Assembly: GCA_021777765.1 (NCBI GenBank)
Contig: JAJYDF010000002.1
Location: 62,001 to 126,000 of the forward strand
Length of the DNA stretch: 64,000 nucleotides
Direction of reading: 5' to 3'
From: Pseudomonadota bacterium
GTDB taxonomy: Bacteria > Pseudomonadota > Gammaproteobacteria > DASZBR01
The notes under the pieces were generated by a model that searched no databases, was not told the origin of the DNA, and saw only the letters and a program-made list of their open reading frames with translations. The position numbers were made by a program, and so were the translations under genes. Each line of letters begins with the position of its first letter. The first letter of the stretch is position 1. Of this stretch, positions 40,080 through 49,671 are shown in pieces.

Positions 40080-41960
40080 ATGACTACGTTGGAATCAAAT
40101 TTAAATAAATATTTCGCCGAAATTAAAATGGCGTTAATGGAATACGCAAGCAATGTTCTTTATATTAAAAATATTCACCGTTCAATAGCTAATCCGAAAG
40201 ATCAGAAATTTATAATTAAAACTTGTAATAGTGTAGAAAAAATCCAACAACATATTTTAAACTACATTGAACAATGCTTATCATCAGAAAATAAAGGTTG
40301 TTTAACTAAACCATTTCTATTTTGTGAACCCACTATCGCAGAAATTCATATTGATCGTTTTTCGTCTAAATATTTTTTACGATTTTTGAATATTCAGAAA
40401 GGATTATTCTTTGAAACAATTAATTCGATATTTATGACACTTTGTAACAATTCGCCCTTAGAATCTCAATCACTAATGCAAGCTCATCATAAAAAAATAT
40501 TACAATTATTTAGTGGGAAATCTTCTTTTACTTTACCAAATCTATTTAAAAGAAAAACATTAGCACAATCTAATGATCCAACATCATTCGAGCTCGATTC
40601 ACAAACTGATCCTTTATTTGCGTCAGATTCCTCAAACGAATATCAAACATCGCCACTATCGGATCTGCAAACATCGATTAATTTAAATGAGCAAACTGAT
40701 CAACACAATGCCGTGCAATTACAAGATGAATTAAATCAGCTTCGTAAAAAAATGTCGCAACTGGAAAAAGACAAAATTGCCGCAGAAGAACAACATCACC
40801 GTGTCGAAGCTGAACGCAAAAAATTAGAATCAGCGCATATCGATCTCAATGAAGCTGCTCGAAGAGAGCGTGAAAAAATTGCGGAAGAACAAAAACGTCA
40901 ACTTGCAGAAGTTGAACAACAATTTCTAGAAGCTAAAAAAATTGCTGCTGAACAAGCCGCTAAACTTGAACGTGAAAAAATTGCTGAAGAACAAAAACGT
41001 CAACGTGTAGAAGCTGAGCAACAATTATTAGAAGCTAAAAAAATCGCTGCTGAACAAGCCGCTAAACTTGAACGTGAAAAAATTGCTGAAGAACAAAAAC
41101 GTCAACGTGTAGAAGCTGAGCAACAATTGTTAGAAGCTAAGAAAATCGCTGCTGAACAAGCTGCCAAACTTGAACGTGAAAAAATTGCTGAAGAACAAAA
41201 ACGTCAACGTGTAGAAGCTGAGCAACAATTGTTAGAAGCTAAGAAAATCGCTGCTGAACAAGCTGCCAAACTTGAACGTGAAAAAATTGCTGAAGAACAA
41301 AAACGTCTCCAAGAACAATTAGAAAAAGATCGCATCGCGCATGAACAACGCGTAACAGCAGAAAACGAACAGAAAAAAAATGAAAAACGGTTAGAAGAGC
41401 AAAAAGCACGCGATGAAGTTGCGCGTATTGAGCGAGAAAAAATAGCTGAAGAACAAAAAGTTAAATTACAAATCACGGATAAAAAACAATTACAAGAATT
41501 AGAAAAGTTACAACTCAAAGAACAAGAATTAAATAAAAAACGTAATGAATTACAAGAAATTGAAGGTCTATTGCACGAGAAAGAACGGGAACAACAATTA
41601 ATTATTCAAGAGTTGTTAACTGTATCACGATATTTAAATCAAAAAGAAAATGAATTACAAGAAATCATTAAAACAAAACATGGTCTTGAGCAAGAGCTCC
41701 ACAAAATCAATGAAAAATTACATGAGTATGAAAATAAAAAACGAGACAATGCAGACACTCTATTACAACTCGAAAGAAAACGCCGTCAACATGCTGTAGA
41801 TGCTACACATCTAGAAAATGCCTGGCAAAGGCAAGTTAAAAATTTACAACCCGATATGGCGCTCATCAAAAGCTCAACACCACCACGAAAAAAACATAGC
41901 TTAGAACTTGAAGAAGCAGCGGCAAGGTTAAAACAAACTGGTACCGAGGAGAGGACTTGA
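40080..41960 (+). CDS. Coiled-coil protein with perfect 34-aa tandem repeats
   Basis: A 626-aa protein with no recognised family. Residues 1-160 look globular and helical; 160-215 are polar linker; about 215-600 form a long charged coiled coil rich in E, K and Q. Inside it four complete units of 34 residues, each starting EREKIAEEQKR and ending IAAEQAAKL, run from residue 263 to 398, with partial copies afterwards. The last seven codons and the stop lie inside the 3' end of the minus-strand tRNA-Leu gene, so the true C-terminus may have been cut off there. No signal peptide is present. Such proteins are frequent among intracellular pathogens' effectors or cytoskeleton-like elements; the role is unknown. 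Confidence 0.7.
   Translation: MTTLESNLNKYFAEIKMALMEYASNVLYIKNIHRSIANPKDQKFIIKTCNSVEKIQQHILNYIEQCLSSENKGCLTKPFLFCEPTIAEIHIDRFSSKYFLRFLNIQKGLFFETINSIFMTLCNNSPLESQSLMQAHHKKILQLFSGKSSFTLPNLFKRKTLAQSNDPTSFELDSQTDPLFASDSSNEYQTSPLSDLQTSINLNEQTDQHNAVQLQDELNQLRKKMSQLEKDKIAAEEQHHRVEAERKKLESAHIDLNEAARREREKIAEEQKRQLAEVEQQFLEAKKIAAEQAAKLEREKIAEEQKRQRVEAEQQLLEAKKIAAEQAAKLEREKIAEEQKRQRVEAEQQLLEAKKIAAEQAAKLEREKIAEEQKRQRVEAEQQLLEAKKIAAEQAAKLEREKIAEEQKRLQEQLEKDRIAHEQRVTAENEQKKNEKRLEEQKARDEVARIEREKIAEEQKVKLQITDKKQLQELEKLQLKEQELNKKRNELQEIEGLLHEKEREQQLIIQELLTVSRYLNQKENELQEIIKTKHGLEQELHKINEKLHEYENKKRDNADTLLQLERKRRQHAVDATHLENAWQRQVKNLQPDMALIKSSTPPRKKHSLELEEAAARLKQTGTEERT
40866..41273 (+). repeat. Four tandem 102-base repeats
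   Basis: Units at 40866-40967, 40968-41069, 41070-41171 and 41172-41273, followed by a partial copy. The third and fourth copies are practically identical at DNA level, and the second differs at only a few bases, while the first has diverged more (QLAEVEQQFLE instead of QRVEAEQQLLE). The gradient suggests recent stepwise duplication toward the 3' side, so copy number is probably variable between strains. Confidence 0.92.
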
Positions 41961-42025
41961 ACCTCCACGGGGTCACCCCCACAAACACCTGAAGCTTGCG
42001 TGTCTACCAATTTCACCACCCCGGC
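41939..42025 (-). tRNA. tRNA-Leu (anticodon CAG)
   Basis: An 87-nt class II tRNA on the minus strand. Acceptor GCCGGGG pairs with the CCTCGGT end with two mismatches or wobble pairs, the D-loop is GTGAAATTGGTAGACACGC, the anticodon arm CAAGC-TTCAGGT-GTTTG gives CAG, the variable arm is GTGGGGGTGACCCCGT, and the T-arm GAGG-TTCAAGT-CCTC. CCA is encoded (41939-41941). The 3' end overlaps the coiled-coil gene by 22 bases. Confidence 0.93.
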
Positions 42026-42212
42026 ATTTTGTTTTTAATAGAATAATTAATTATTTTAGCAAATCATTTCATAAATAAATACTGAAAATTGTCGATAAGT
42101 ATTTGATCTCCCTGCAAGTGATGATATTATCTCGGGTCGTAATAAATTAGGATTATTTTATTTCTTCAGAAATCTGCCAAAAGTATCAAAAATTTATTTA
42201 ACGGAGTGAAGC

Positions 42213-43577
42213 ATGACAGGCAGGAAGTTGTTGCATAAATCTTTGATAGCATGTGCAGGACTAATTATTAGTATTCAATTACAAGCACAAACATTACAAG
42301 AAGCCATTCAATGTGCTTTTGTAACAAATCCCGATGTATTAATTACAACTAATGATCGATTAGCATCTGATGAAGCGTTGAAAGTCGCGCAAGCAGGCTA
42401 TTTACCAACCCTTGATGCAAATCTGGGCGCAGGCCGTGAACGCGCATTGAATGCGTCTACCGTTAACTTTTTAGGGACAGAAAGTCTAGTCACACTCACA
42501 CGCACTGAAGCCGGTATGCATTTAGATCAAATGCTATTTGATGGTTTCGCGACTAATGATGAAGTAGCCCGTAATCAATTTCGTGATGCTTCTGCAGCCT
42601 ATAGAGTCGCAGGTACAGCTAATGATATTGCATTGCGTGTTGCGCAAGTATATTTAGCCGTTCTTCAACAACAAAATACCGTTGCATTGGCAAAAGAAAA
42701 TCTGGATCTACTCACTAAATTATATAATCTCATCTCACAACGAACAAAAGCAGGTATCGCACGAAGTGGTGATTTAGTACAAGCAAAAAGCCGTCTAGCC
42801 TTAGCAAAAACGAATTATTTAAATGCTTATAGTAATTTACAAGATGCGATTACTGATTATGTCGATGTAGTAGGTGTAGCGCCCAAAGATTTAATTGATC
42901 CATTTATTGATCCAGAAGATATTCCACCAACAGAACAAGCAGCAGTCGATCAGGCTATAGATCATCACCCCACATTACAGTCTGCTATGGAAGATGTTGA
43001 AGCAGCAAGAGCACAAGCAGCAGCAGCGCATTCGGATGATTTACCCCGTATTGATTTACAAGTTGGTGCAGATTTAGATCACAACGTAGATGGTTTACCT
43101 GGTCCAGACGATGATTATATTGCTATGTTACGCGGTCGTTATAATTTATTTAAAGGTGGCGCAGATTTAGCAAAAGAACGTCAAACTGCATTTTTATTAC
43201 AAGAAGCGATGGAAGTTAGAAATAAAACCTATCGACAAGTGGTACGTGCCACACGATTATCTTGGAATGCTTTAGAAACGGTAGAACAGCAATTACCTGA
43301 TTTGCAATCACATTACGACAATGCTTCGAAAACAGTTGGCATTTTCAAGCAACAATTCATGTTAGGTGACCGCACATTATTAGATTTATTAGATCAACAA
43401 AATGAAGCCTTCACCTCTGGCACTGCTTACATCAATGGTAAATATACCGATATATTTGCTAAATACCGCGTGATTAACGCCATGGGTAAATTACCGCAAT
43501 GTGTCCATGTACCAATGCCTGCTGAAGCGCAAATTAAGATTAATCATGATGATTCGTTGATGGGAGATTTTTTATAA
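42213..43577 (+). CDS. TolC-family outer membrane channel (type I secretion)
   Basis: A 454-aa outer membrane efflux protein. The N-terminus is a signal peptide (positive MTGRKLLHK, hydrophobic core, cleavage expected after A25 in QLQA-QTLQ). The mature part shows two OEP repeats, each with a long periplasmic helix pair ('AEAIQCAF'-type start 'LQEAIQCAFVTNPDVL', 'LAVLQQQNTVALAKENLDL', 'YNLISQRTKAGIARSGDLVQAK'). The pattern resembles LapE/AggA-type channels that pair with LapB/LapC-like type I exporters. A matching adaptor and ABC exporter lie 7.3 kb downstream on the opposite strand, most likely its partners. Confidence 0.88.
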   Translation: MTGRKLLHKSLIACAGLIISIQLQAQTLQEAIQCAFVTNPDVLITTNDRLASDEALKVAQAGYLPTLDANLGAGRERALNASTVNFLGTESLVTLTRTEAGMHLDQMLFDGFATNDEVARNQFRDASAAYRVAGTANDIALRVAQVYLAVLQQQNTVALAKENLDLLTKLYNLISQRTKAGIARSGDLVQAKSRLALAKTNYLNAYSNLQDAITDYVDVVGVAPKDLIDPFIDPEDIPPTEQAAVDQAIDHHPTLQSAMEDVEAARAQAAAAHSDDLPRIDLQVGADLDHNVDGLPGPDDDYIAMLRGRYNLFKGGADLAKERQTAFLLQEAMEVRNKTYRQVVRATRLSWNALETVEQQLPDLQSHYDNASKTVGIFKQQFMLGDRTLLDLLDQQNEAFTSGTAYINGKYTDIFAKYRVINAMGKLPQCVHVPMPAEAQIKINHDDSLMGDFL

Positions 43578-43629
43578 TTTAATCTATGCATTTGAATATT
43601 TAACACTAATATAGATTATAAATATCTAC

Positions 43630-45654
43630 TTATTTTTTTCTATGCGTTACATTTTGTGGAGGATTATCTGTTGGAATAATGACAACATCCTCCACAACTT
43701 TTTTTCTAAATATTCCAGTAAGCACCTGTAAAATATTTTTTGATTCTTTTGGTGAAGGAACTTCATTTTTTTGATCATCAACTGATTTATTGAGATTATT
43801 CACAGTTAAAAATTTTCCTGGATGGTGAAGTTCAGCTGAACTACCTGCTGATACAGCTCTTCTGATACGAGTTCCAGCATGCTGAGGGGGCGTCGAAACG
43901 TTATTATCACTGAGGGTTCCAGAATTTATTACATTCGTTACATTATCCAGTTTTGGACTAGACGGTGCGCTTTTAACCAGATGAGAATTTTCACTTAATA
44001 ATTTATTAGCCATTTTAGGCGAAGCAGGAAGAAGTAACGGTGGTACATTATGATCTGATGATTGCGCGATATTGAGTTTTGTTAAAGTTATTGCGTTAGA
44101 AGACTTTGCAACTACTTGTGTTGACGTAGGTTGATCCGTAGCAGGTTTTTCAGCGTCTTTCTTTTTATATTTTATAATACTTTCTTTAGGATCTAACGTT
44201 GAGCAAAATTGTAGATATTTATGATCAACATCTGGCGGATCAAAATATTTATCAGGCTTCAAAAATTCTGCAGGGTTAAATGATTGACCGACATCATACA
44301 CAGTCAGATTATGCTCGTAATAGCTAATAAGATTTTTAATAACAGAAATAAATTCCGTTAATTTTTCCATTTTTGTTTTAAGCAAAGGCTCATCTTCAAT
44401 TAAAATATTAATATTATCTATTAAAGTTAATATGTTTTTTTGAAAATCTTTATATCTATTTATAAGTTCCTGTTGTTCACTTTTTGACATAAAATCATCA
44501 GGAAAAATCTCTCTAAATAATTCTGTAAATTGTTGTTTTTTACTTTGATAATAAGTTTTATGACTATTCAATGCCTTAATATATTCTGATAAATTTATTC
44601 TATCATCATTAGTAAGATCGAGTGTTAACATTGATTTATTGATATGATCTATGGCCTTATTTAAGAGCGATGAGATTTCTTCTCTGTCTTCCCAAAATGA
44701 ATCATCAAGTGTGTTTTCACAACAATTCATTTCATGCAGATGTTCTTTTTTAATATAATTTTGCATTTCACTATACGTTAACATGTCTGGAGCAAATGGC
44801 ATCATTAAATTTCCTAACTGCTCAATCAGTAAGGCAGGGCCTGATTCTGCAAGTTTTTTATCTTCCAATACGTTAACGTCTTTATTATTTACATTACTGA
44901 TTATCACTGATCCGCGTGCTGTCAAAAGCAATGTGTTACTTAATTGTTTAGTCGTGGGAGTCCTCGCATCAAATGAATTGAACCCTGATGTCCTAGCCAA
45001 AAATCGCGTAATTAACATATTATGTTTTTCATATAAATTCACTTTCAAAAGAATATGACATAAGATAATTGTAAAACGTCGAAAAGGATCTAATTCTCCT
45101 TTTCTTTCTAATGATCGATATTTTTCATCACACCACTTCCAACAATCAGTCATTAGTTGGTCATAAACTCCTCTATTAGCGCCTCCTTTTACATATCGAC
45201 CAGGAATTGCATAATCTGCGATTGCTAAAGCATAGCTTCTAAATTCGTCTTTACTTTTTGGTAAATTTGGATCGGTGGAACATTTTGTCATGTAATATTC
45301 AAAATAGTCTTTCCCATCAATTGTATTTTCTTCTATATGATTGATATAATCTTGCATCATTAAACCATTTTGATAAGGGCCTATAGGCCCATTTTCAAAA
45401 ACATCATCATTATTAGTTTGCGTTTCATTCACTGTATTTTCTTTACTATCACCATTTTCTCTCAAAAGATGCGTTAATATTGCATTGTAAGATTCTTGAT
45501 TATGCCTATGCATCAAACGTCGCGTAAGCGATTTGAATATAATGATGGGATGATAATTTTGGCTATCGAAATAAAAAATTTGGCTAGCTTTTTTTTCTAA
45601 TGATTTAAGTTTTTGGCAAAGCAATTCATCTTGAACATCAGCAGAACCTTGCAT
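43630..45654 (-). CDS. Large hypothetical effector-like protein
   Basis: A 674-aa soluble protein not assignable to a family by eye. Residues 1-300 look like a compact alpha-helical domain ('FRRFTIILCHILLKVNLYEK', 'MLITRFLARTSGFNSF'); about 300-450 are helical with coiled-coil tendency; 500-674 are low complexity, rich in S, P, K and N ('KSAPSSPKLDN', 'TRIRRAVSAGSS'), with repeated SP/SPK sites reminiscent of eukaryotic phosphorylation motifs. No signal peptide or membrane segments. It lies between the type I channel gene and an ankyrin protein gene. An effector role is inferred from architecture and context only. Confidence 0.65.
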   Translation of the reverse strand: MQGSADVQDELLCQKLKSLEKKASQIFYFDSQNYHPIIIFKSLTRRLMHRHNQESYNAILTHLLRENGDSKENTVNETQTNNDDVFENGPIGPYQNGLMMQDYINHIEENTIDGKDYFEYYMTKCSTDPNLPKSKDEFRSYALAIADYAIPGRYVKGGANRGVYDQLMTDCWKWCDEKYRSLERKGELDPFRRFTIILCHILLKVNLYEKHNMLITRFLARTSGFNSFDARTPTTKQLSNTLLLTARGSVIISNVNNKDVNVLEDKKLAESGPALLIEQLGNLMMPFAPDMLTYSEMQNYIKKEHLHEMNCCENTLDDSFWEDREEISSLLNKAIDHINKSMLTLDLTNDDRINLSEYIKALNSHKTYYQSKKQQFTELFREIFPDDFMSKSEQQELINRYKDFQKNILTLIDNINILIEDEPLLKTKMEKLTEFISVIKNLISYYEHNLTVYDVGQSFNPAEFLKPDKYFDPPDVDHKYLQFCSTLDPKESIIKYKKKDAEKPATDQPTSTQVVAKSSNAITLTKLNIAQSSDHNVPPLLLPASPKMANKLLSENSHLVKSAPSSPKLDNVTNVINSGTLSDNNVSTPPQHAGTRIRRAVSAGSSAELHHPGKFLTVNNLNKSVDDQKNEVPSPKESKNILQVLTGIFRKKVVEDVVIIPTDNPPQNVTHRKK

Positions 45655-46099
45655 AAATAAAATCCTTTTACAATTGCAACGTTTATTTAAGTAATCTCTT
45701 GAATCAACATATATAAATTACCCGTAGTTAATTACTGTAAATTATTACTTTACCATTGGCGATTTAATACCATGTCAACATCATAACAGCTCGCTGATAT
45801 AAAAATAAAGATTTTCACAATATAGCAGTGTGTTGTGAACTAGCTTGAAAGCTATACAAAACGGACATCACTAGCTATTTATAACAAGTAATTGTTGATC
45901 AAAAACTTCATTTGACTTAGGATAATTTATGCTATAAAAAATTATTGTTAATCGAAAACTCATTATAAATATCGTTTCTAACGATTATCCCCATCTCAAT
46001 TAGTAAGTCTGTAAATTTCATCAGTTTAGAGAATTTACAATCGCGGTTATAGGATTCATGATTTAAGTTTAAGGAAAATGGATTTCAGGGAGAAGATAG
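45655..46099. other. Divergent intergenic region of the effector-like island
   Basis: 445 bases between two divergently transcribed large genes. No gene is seen. An AT-rich block at 45915-45945 holds TTGACT followed 15 bases later by an extended -10-like TGCTATAAA, the best promoter candidate for the ankyrin gene, although spacing is short and the start codon is 160 bases away. Confidence 0.4.
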
Positions 46100-49042
46100 A
46101 TGCCGTACACCTTTACAAATCAAGCTAAAGATAAAAAATCTGATGAATATACTAATGATTTCAAACATACAGCACTATTTAATCCCAATGAAAATGATTC
46201 TCTAGAAAGGATATCATTATTAAGAAGCGCGATTAAAAATGATCTTCCAGAAGCTGTAGATGCTTTACTGAAGTATCCAGGCATTAAAATAAACGACCAA
46301 GATCCGCATACTCGGTCATCCGCATTACATGACGCTTGCAGCCAAAAAAAATTACCATTTATTAAACAACTCATATTAGCTGATGCAAGCTTTACTATCA
46401 CTCAATCTGGTAAAACCCCCCTTCAATTATTGTCATTGAAAGATGACAGAGCAATGCTTGAAGAATTATTATTTTTTGCCTGCGAAAATAATAGGTTTGA
46501 TTTAATTAAGTATCTGATTAAAACAATCAATGTAAATCCGAATTGTGTCAATGAAGAAAACAAAACCCCTTTACATACCCTATGCCTTAAAACAAACACA
46601 AATTCATCTTTAGCAATTCTTAAATGGTTTATTACCGAAAATAAAGGTGATTTTCAAATTAAGGATAATCATCAGAAATTTCCATTGGATTTGATAGCTA
46701 ATCAAAAAATATTAGAACAAATCTTTCTCCACAGCTGTCAGATCAATAAAAGTTATCAATTAAAGAAGATAATTATCAGACAAATGTTTGATAAAAAAAT
46801 TAATCTCAATTGTACAGATGATCAGGGACGCACCGCGCTTCATTTTGCTGCTGAGTCTGGTGATGAAGAATTAGTCAATATATTATTATCAAATCCACAG
46901 ATCGATGCCACGAAACAAACTACAAAATCGGGCAACACACCATTACATACGGCAATATTTCAAACACATCTCTTGGTTGTGCAAGCTTTTTTTACAAAGG
47001 CGATAAATATTTTTCATACCATAAATGAATATTTAATAAGAAATCATGAAACTATTGATGATACCGCAGCCTTAAAAGCACTGCGCGAACAAGATATATC
47101 TGCATATCAAACCCTAACTAGCGCTATTAATACTTATAAATTAGAACAAGCCACATCGCAATGTAGTGATATAGCATTACTGAATAAGTATATACGCAAT
47201 AAATCCATCTTAAACATATTAAATAATGATGGATTTACGCCTATGATGATGGCATTAGAAGGATTTTCCGCCAATTTTTCCATCAATTTCTCCGCCGACA
47301 AGGAAGAAAATATTATTCAAATCATCAAATTATTTGATAGCTGTAAAGAATTTGATGCTGCGGACGAAATCTCTAATAAGCTTACCTATAAGAAAAATTC
47401 ATATTTACATTTAATATGTATCAATAAAATTCCATTATCTATTATTAAATTACTATTATCAAAATTAGAAAATAATACGATTTGCAATTCAAAGAACCAA
47501 GAAGAAATGGCGCCAATTCATTTAGCGGTTGAATATTATGAAATGATACCCGTGCTATTTAATAAAGGAATAAACTATCACATTTTAAATAAAGAAAAAT
47601 CCACATTTCTTCATTTAATTGCTCATAAAAATCACTATGAACCATTGAAGATAGCAATACAAGCTTTAAGAGATAAACTATCTGATGAAAATGCAGTCAG
47701 ACACGAATTAACAAATTTAATTAAAATGAAAGATAACCAGGGTAGAAATGTTATCACCATTGCCGCAGAAAAAACGGATTCAGAATTCCTATCACTTTTA
47801 TTAGATAACATGGAAGAACAAACCCGATCAGAAATTATAAACACGCCTGATAATGATGGAAATACGGCTTTACATAAAATGCTTAAATCTATAGGAAATA
47901 ATACAAGTCAAAAAAAATTAGAATGTTATATTTTATTATTAGAATATGGTGGGAATGTAACATTAATTAATAGTAGCCAAGAGACGCCATCAGATTTAGC
48001 AAAGCCCTACAATAAAGATTTAATGAGAATTAAGAGAGAAATGGAAATTAAAAAAAGACATCAACACTACAATAATGTAACTAAAAATAATGAAAATTCT
48101 GGTAAGCTAACCCATACCATTGCAACACACGATAACGAAAAACGAGATAAATCCCCGACTGATTCACCCGATGCTCTTCCTGCAATTAATATACAGGGAG
48201 AACGTCTAGCAGATCCCCCAATAGATTCCAGTCGCTCAGATCAAAATATGATACCTAAATCAGGAGAAGACCCGTTCAAGCAATTACATGTTTATGGTAA
48301 AAATAATCTCTATAATTTGGCAGATAAAGATATGAGTGGAATGAAAACTAAAATCTCTGCGATTAAAAATTATTTATCAAATACCTGGTTAATAAAACAT
48401 TTCAGCAAACATAAAACTAAATATAAAATAGGCGCACTTATTTTATATACAGTAGGATTTTTTGGACTTTGCGCTTTTTCAACATTTTTTCCGCCAGCAA
48501 TGCCCGTCATTCCCATTTATTTAACGGTTGGCAAAGTGCTTGGTGCTTGCCATTTAACAACACCACTGATTCCTGTTATAGGGAAAGTTGTTTCAATGTC
48601 ACTGCCAATTATAGTAGCGGCAGTTTGTACGGGGGCATATTTTTTTGTTAAAGGGGCAAATTGGCTATTTACGCAAGCAATACCAAAATTATTGTCACAA
48701 CGCTCAAAAAATGAAAAAGAGGATTCATCAACTACACAAACGGAGATTAATTCAAACACCTATGAAATAGTGCCTACATTCGCACCTGACCATGAACCTC
48801 ATCACGCATCATCATTAGGCTCAGGAAATAAAGCAGATAATATTAAAATAGCTGGCTCTATATCCGATGATTTAGATAAATCTAGTCAATCATCATCACA
48901 ATGGATAAAAACATTAAAAAATTGTGTAGCGCCGATCTCTTATTTTTTTACTCATTCTTGCTGTGGTGCTGATATTGAACCAGATTCACATCAGGCCATT
49001 TCTCAGACATCCGATGCCAGAACACCTACCATTAAAATATAA
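46100..49042 (+). CDS. Ankyrin-repeat protein with C-terminal membrane segments
   Basis: A 980-aa protein. Ankyrin units run through about residues 30-640: clear examples are 'RSSALHDACSQKKLPFIKQL' near 74, 'NKTPLHTLCLKTNTNSSLAI' near 154, 'GRTALHFAAESGDEELVNIL' near 243, 'GNTPLHTAIFQTHLLVVQAF' near 276 and 'GNTALHKMLKS' near 588. A polar linker (650-770) leads to three hydrophobic segments at about 774-863 ('IGALILYTVGFFGLCAF', 'IPVIGKVVSMSLPIIVAAV'), then an acidic S-rich tail. No signal peptide is present. This layout (long ankyrin array plus C-terminal membrane hairpins) is typical of effectors placed in host membranes; that role is inference. Confidence 0.82.
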   Translation: MPYTFTNQAKDKKSDEYTNDFKHTALFNPNENDSLERISLLRSAIKNDLPEAVDALLKYPGIKINDQDPHTRSSALHDACSQKKLPFIKQLILADASFTITQSGKTPLQLLSLKDDRAMLEELLFFACENNRFDLIKYLIKTINVNPNCVNEENKTPLHTLCLKTNTNSSLAILKWFITENKGDFQIKDNHQKFPLDLIANQKILEQIFLHSCQINKSYQLKKIIIRQMFDKKINLNCTDDQGRTALHFAAESGDEELVNILLSNPQIDATKQTTKSGNTPLHTAIFQTHLLVVQAFFTKAINIFHTINEYLIRNHETIDDTAALKALREQDISAYQTLTSAINTYKLEQATSQCSDIALLNKYIRNKSILNILNNDGFTPMMMALEGFSANFSINFSADKEENIIQIIKLFDSCKEFDAADEISNKLTYKKNSYLHLICINKIPLSIIKLLLSKLENNTICNSKNQEEMAPIHLAVEYYEMIPVLFNKGINYHILNKEKSTFLHLIAHKNHYEPLKIAIQALRDKLSDENAVRHELTNLIKMKDNQGRNVITIAAEKTDSEFLSLLLDNMEEQTRSEIINTPDNDGNTALHKMLKSIGNNTSQKKLECYILLLEYGGNVTLINSSQETPSDLAKPYNKDLMRIKREMEIKKRHQHYNNVTKNNENSGKLTHTIATHDNEKRDKSPTDSPDALPAINIQGERLADPPIDSSRSDQNMIPKSGEDPFKQLHVYGKNNLYNLADKDMSGMKTKISAIKNYLSNTWLIKHFSKHKTKYKIGALILYTVGFFGLCAFSTFFPPAMPVIPIYLTVGKVLGACHLTTPLIPVIGKVVSMSLPIIVAAVCTGAYFFVKGANWLFTQAIPKLLSQRSKNEKEDSSTTQTEINSNTYEIVPTFAPDHEPHHASSLGSGNKADNIKIAGSISDDLDKSSQSSSQWIKTLKNCVAPISYFFTHSCCGADIEPDSHQAISQTSDARTPTIKI

Positions 49043-49103
49043 AATCATTTTATATTAAAAACATTAAATATACTTCATTATTTTTATAAAACGGGATTTC
49101 CTC

Positions 49104-49583
49104 ATGCTGTCTAAAGATAATAAAGAAAAACCAATAATTATAATAGATATAGAAAAGTATTTTTATTGGGCGAACGAAGAATATAAAGTCAATGAAATAT
49201 TACAGATATTATTAACATTAAAAAACAATGATGTTAGCCTCGTTCTTCTTACTACAAATATCAGAAAAACATTAGAGATGTTTACCTTAGAATATCCTTA
49301 TGCTCATAATGTTTTCAGCGCTTCTCTTAAAGAATGTTACTCTGCTGAAGAAAAATCTTTAATAATGTATCACTATATCTCCAGTTATAGCTTAAATAAT
49401 CAATTAGGATACGCTCAATCTAGCAGCAATATCGTTTCACAAACAAATAATTTTATCAGTAAATTACATATTTTTACTGGAGATATCCAATTAATAAATG
49501 AAAACAATGACGCTACGAAATGTGAAATTATTATCATCAATCAAATCAATGATGAACATATTGCGATTTTAATAGAATTATGA
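49104..49583 (+). CDS. Hypothetical protein, HAD-like in outline
   Basis: A 159-aa protein without clear relatives by eye. Three blocks occur in the order and spacing of a HAD-type phosphatase fold: 'PIIIIDIEKYFYW' near residue 11 (DxD with the second aspartate replaced), 'VSLVLLTTN' near 50 (strand ending in Thr), and 'FTGDIQLINENNDATKCEIII' near 123 (GD-x-D). If so, it is probably catalytically weakened because the second aspartate of motif I is missing. It lies 61 bases after the 980-aa ankyrin gene, on the same strand, and could be co-transcribed with it. Confidence 0.5.
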   Translation: MLSKDNKEKPIIIIDIEKYFYWANEEYKVNEILQILLTLKNNDVSLVLLTTNIRKTLEMFTLEYPYAHNVFSASLKECYSAEEKSLIMYHYISSYSLNNQLGYAQSSSNIVSQTNNFISKLHIFTGDIQLINENNDATKCEIIIINQINDEHIAILIEL

Positions 49584-49671
49584 GAATTTTAATCAATTTA
49601 CTCAAGAAAATGCGCCTCTGATATACCTCGGCGTTTTCGAGGACAAGATCATTAAACAAAGAAAAGGTAAA

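Noticed and set aside
40866..41273. Tandem repeats considered as a CRISPR array
   Set aside because: Units are contiguous 102-base coding repeats without spacers and lie in an open frame.
41786..42019. Minus-strand frame covering tRNA-Leu(CAG)
   Set aside because: Its first half is tRNA sequence and the rest is antisense to the coiled-coil gene.
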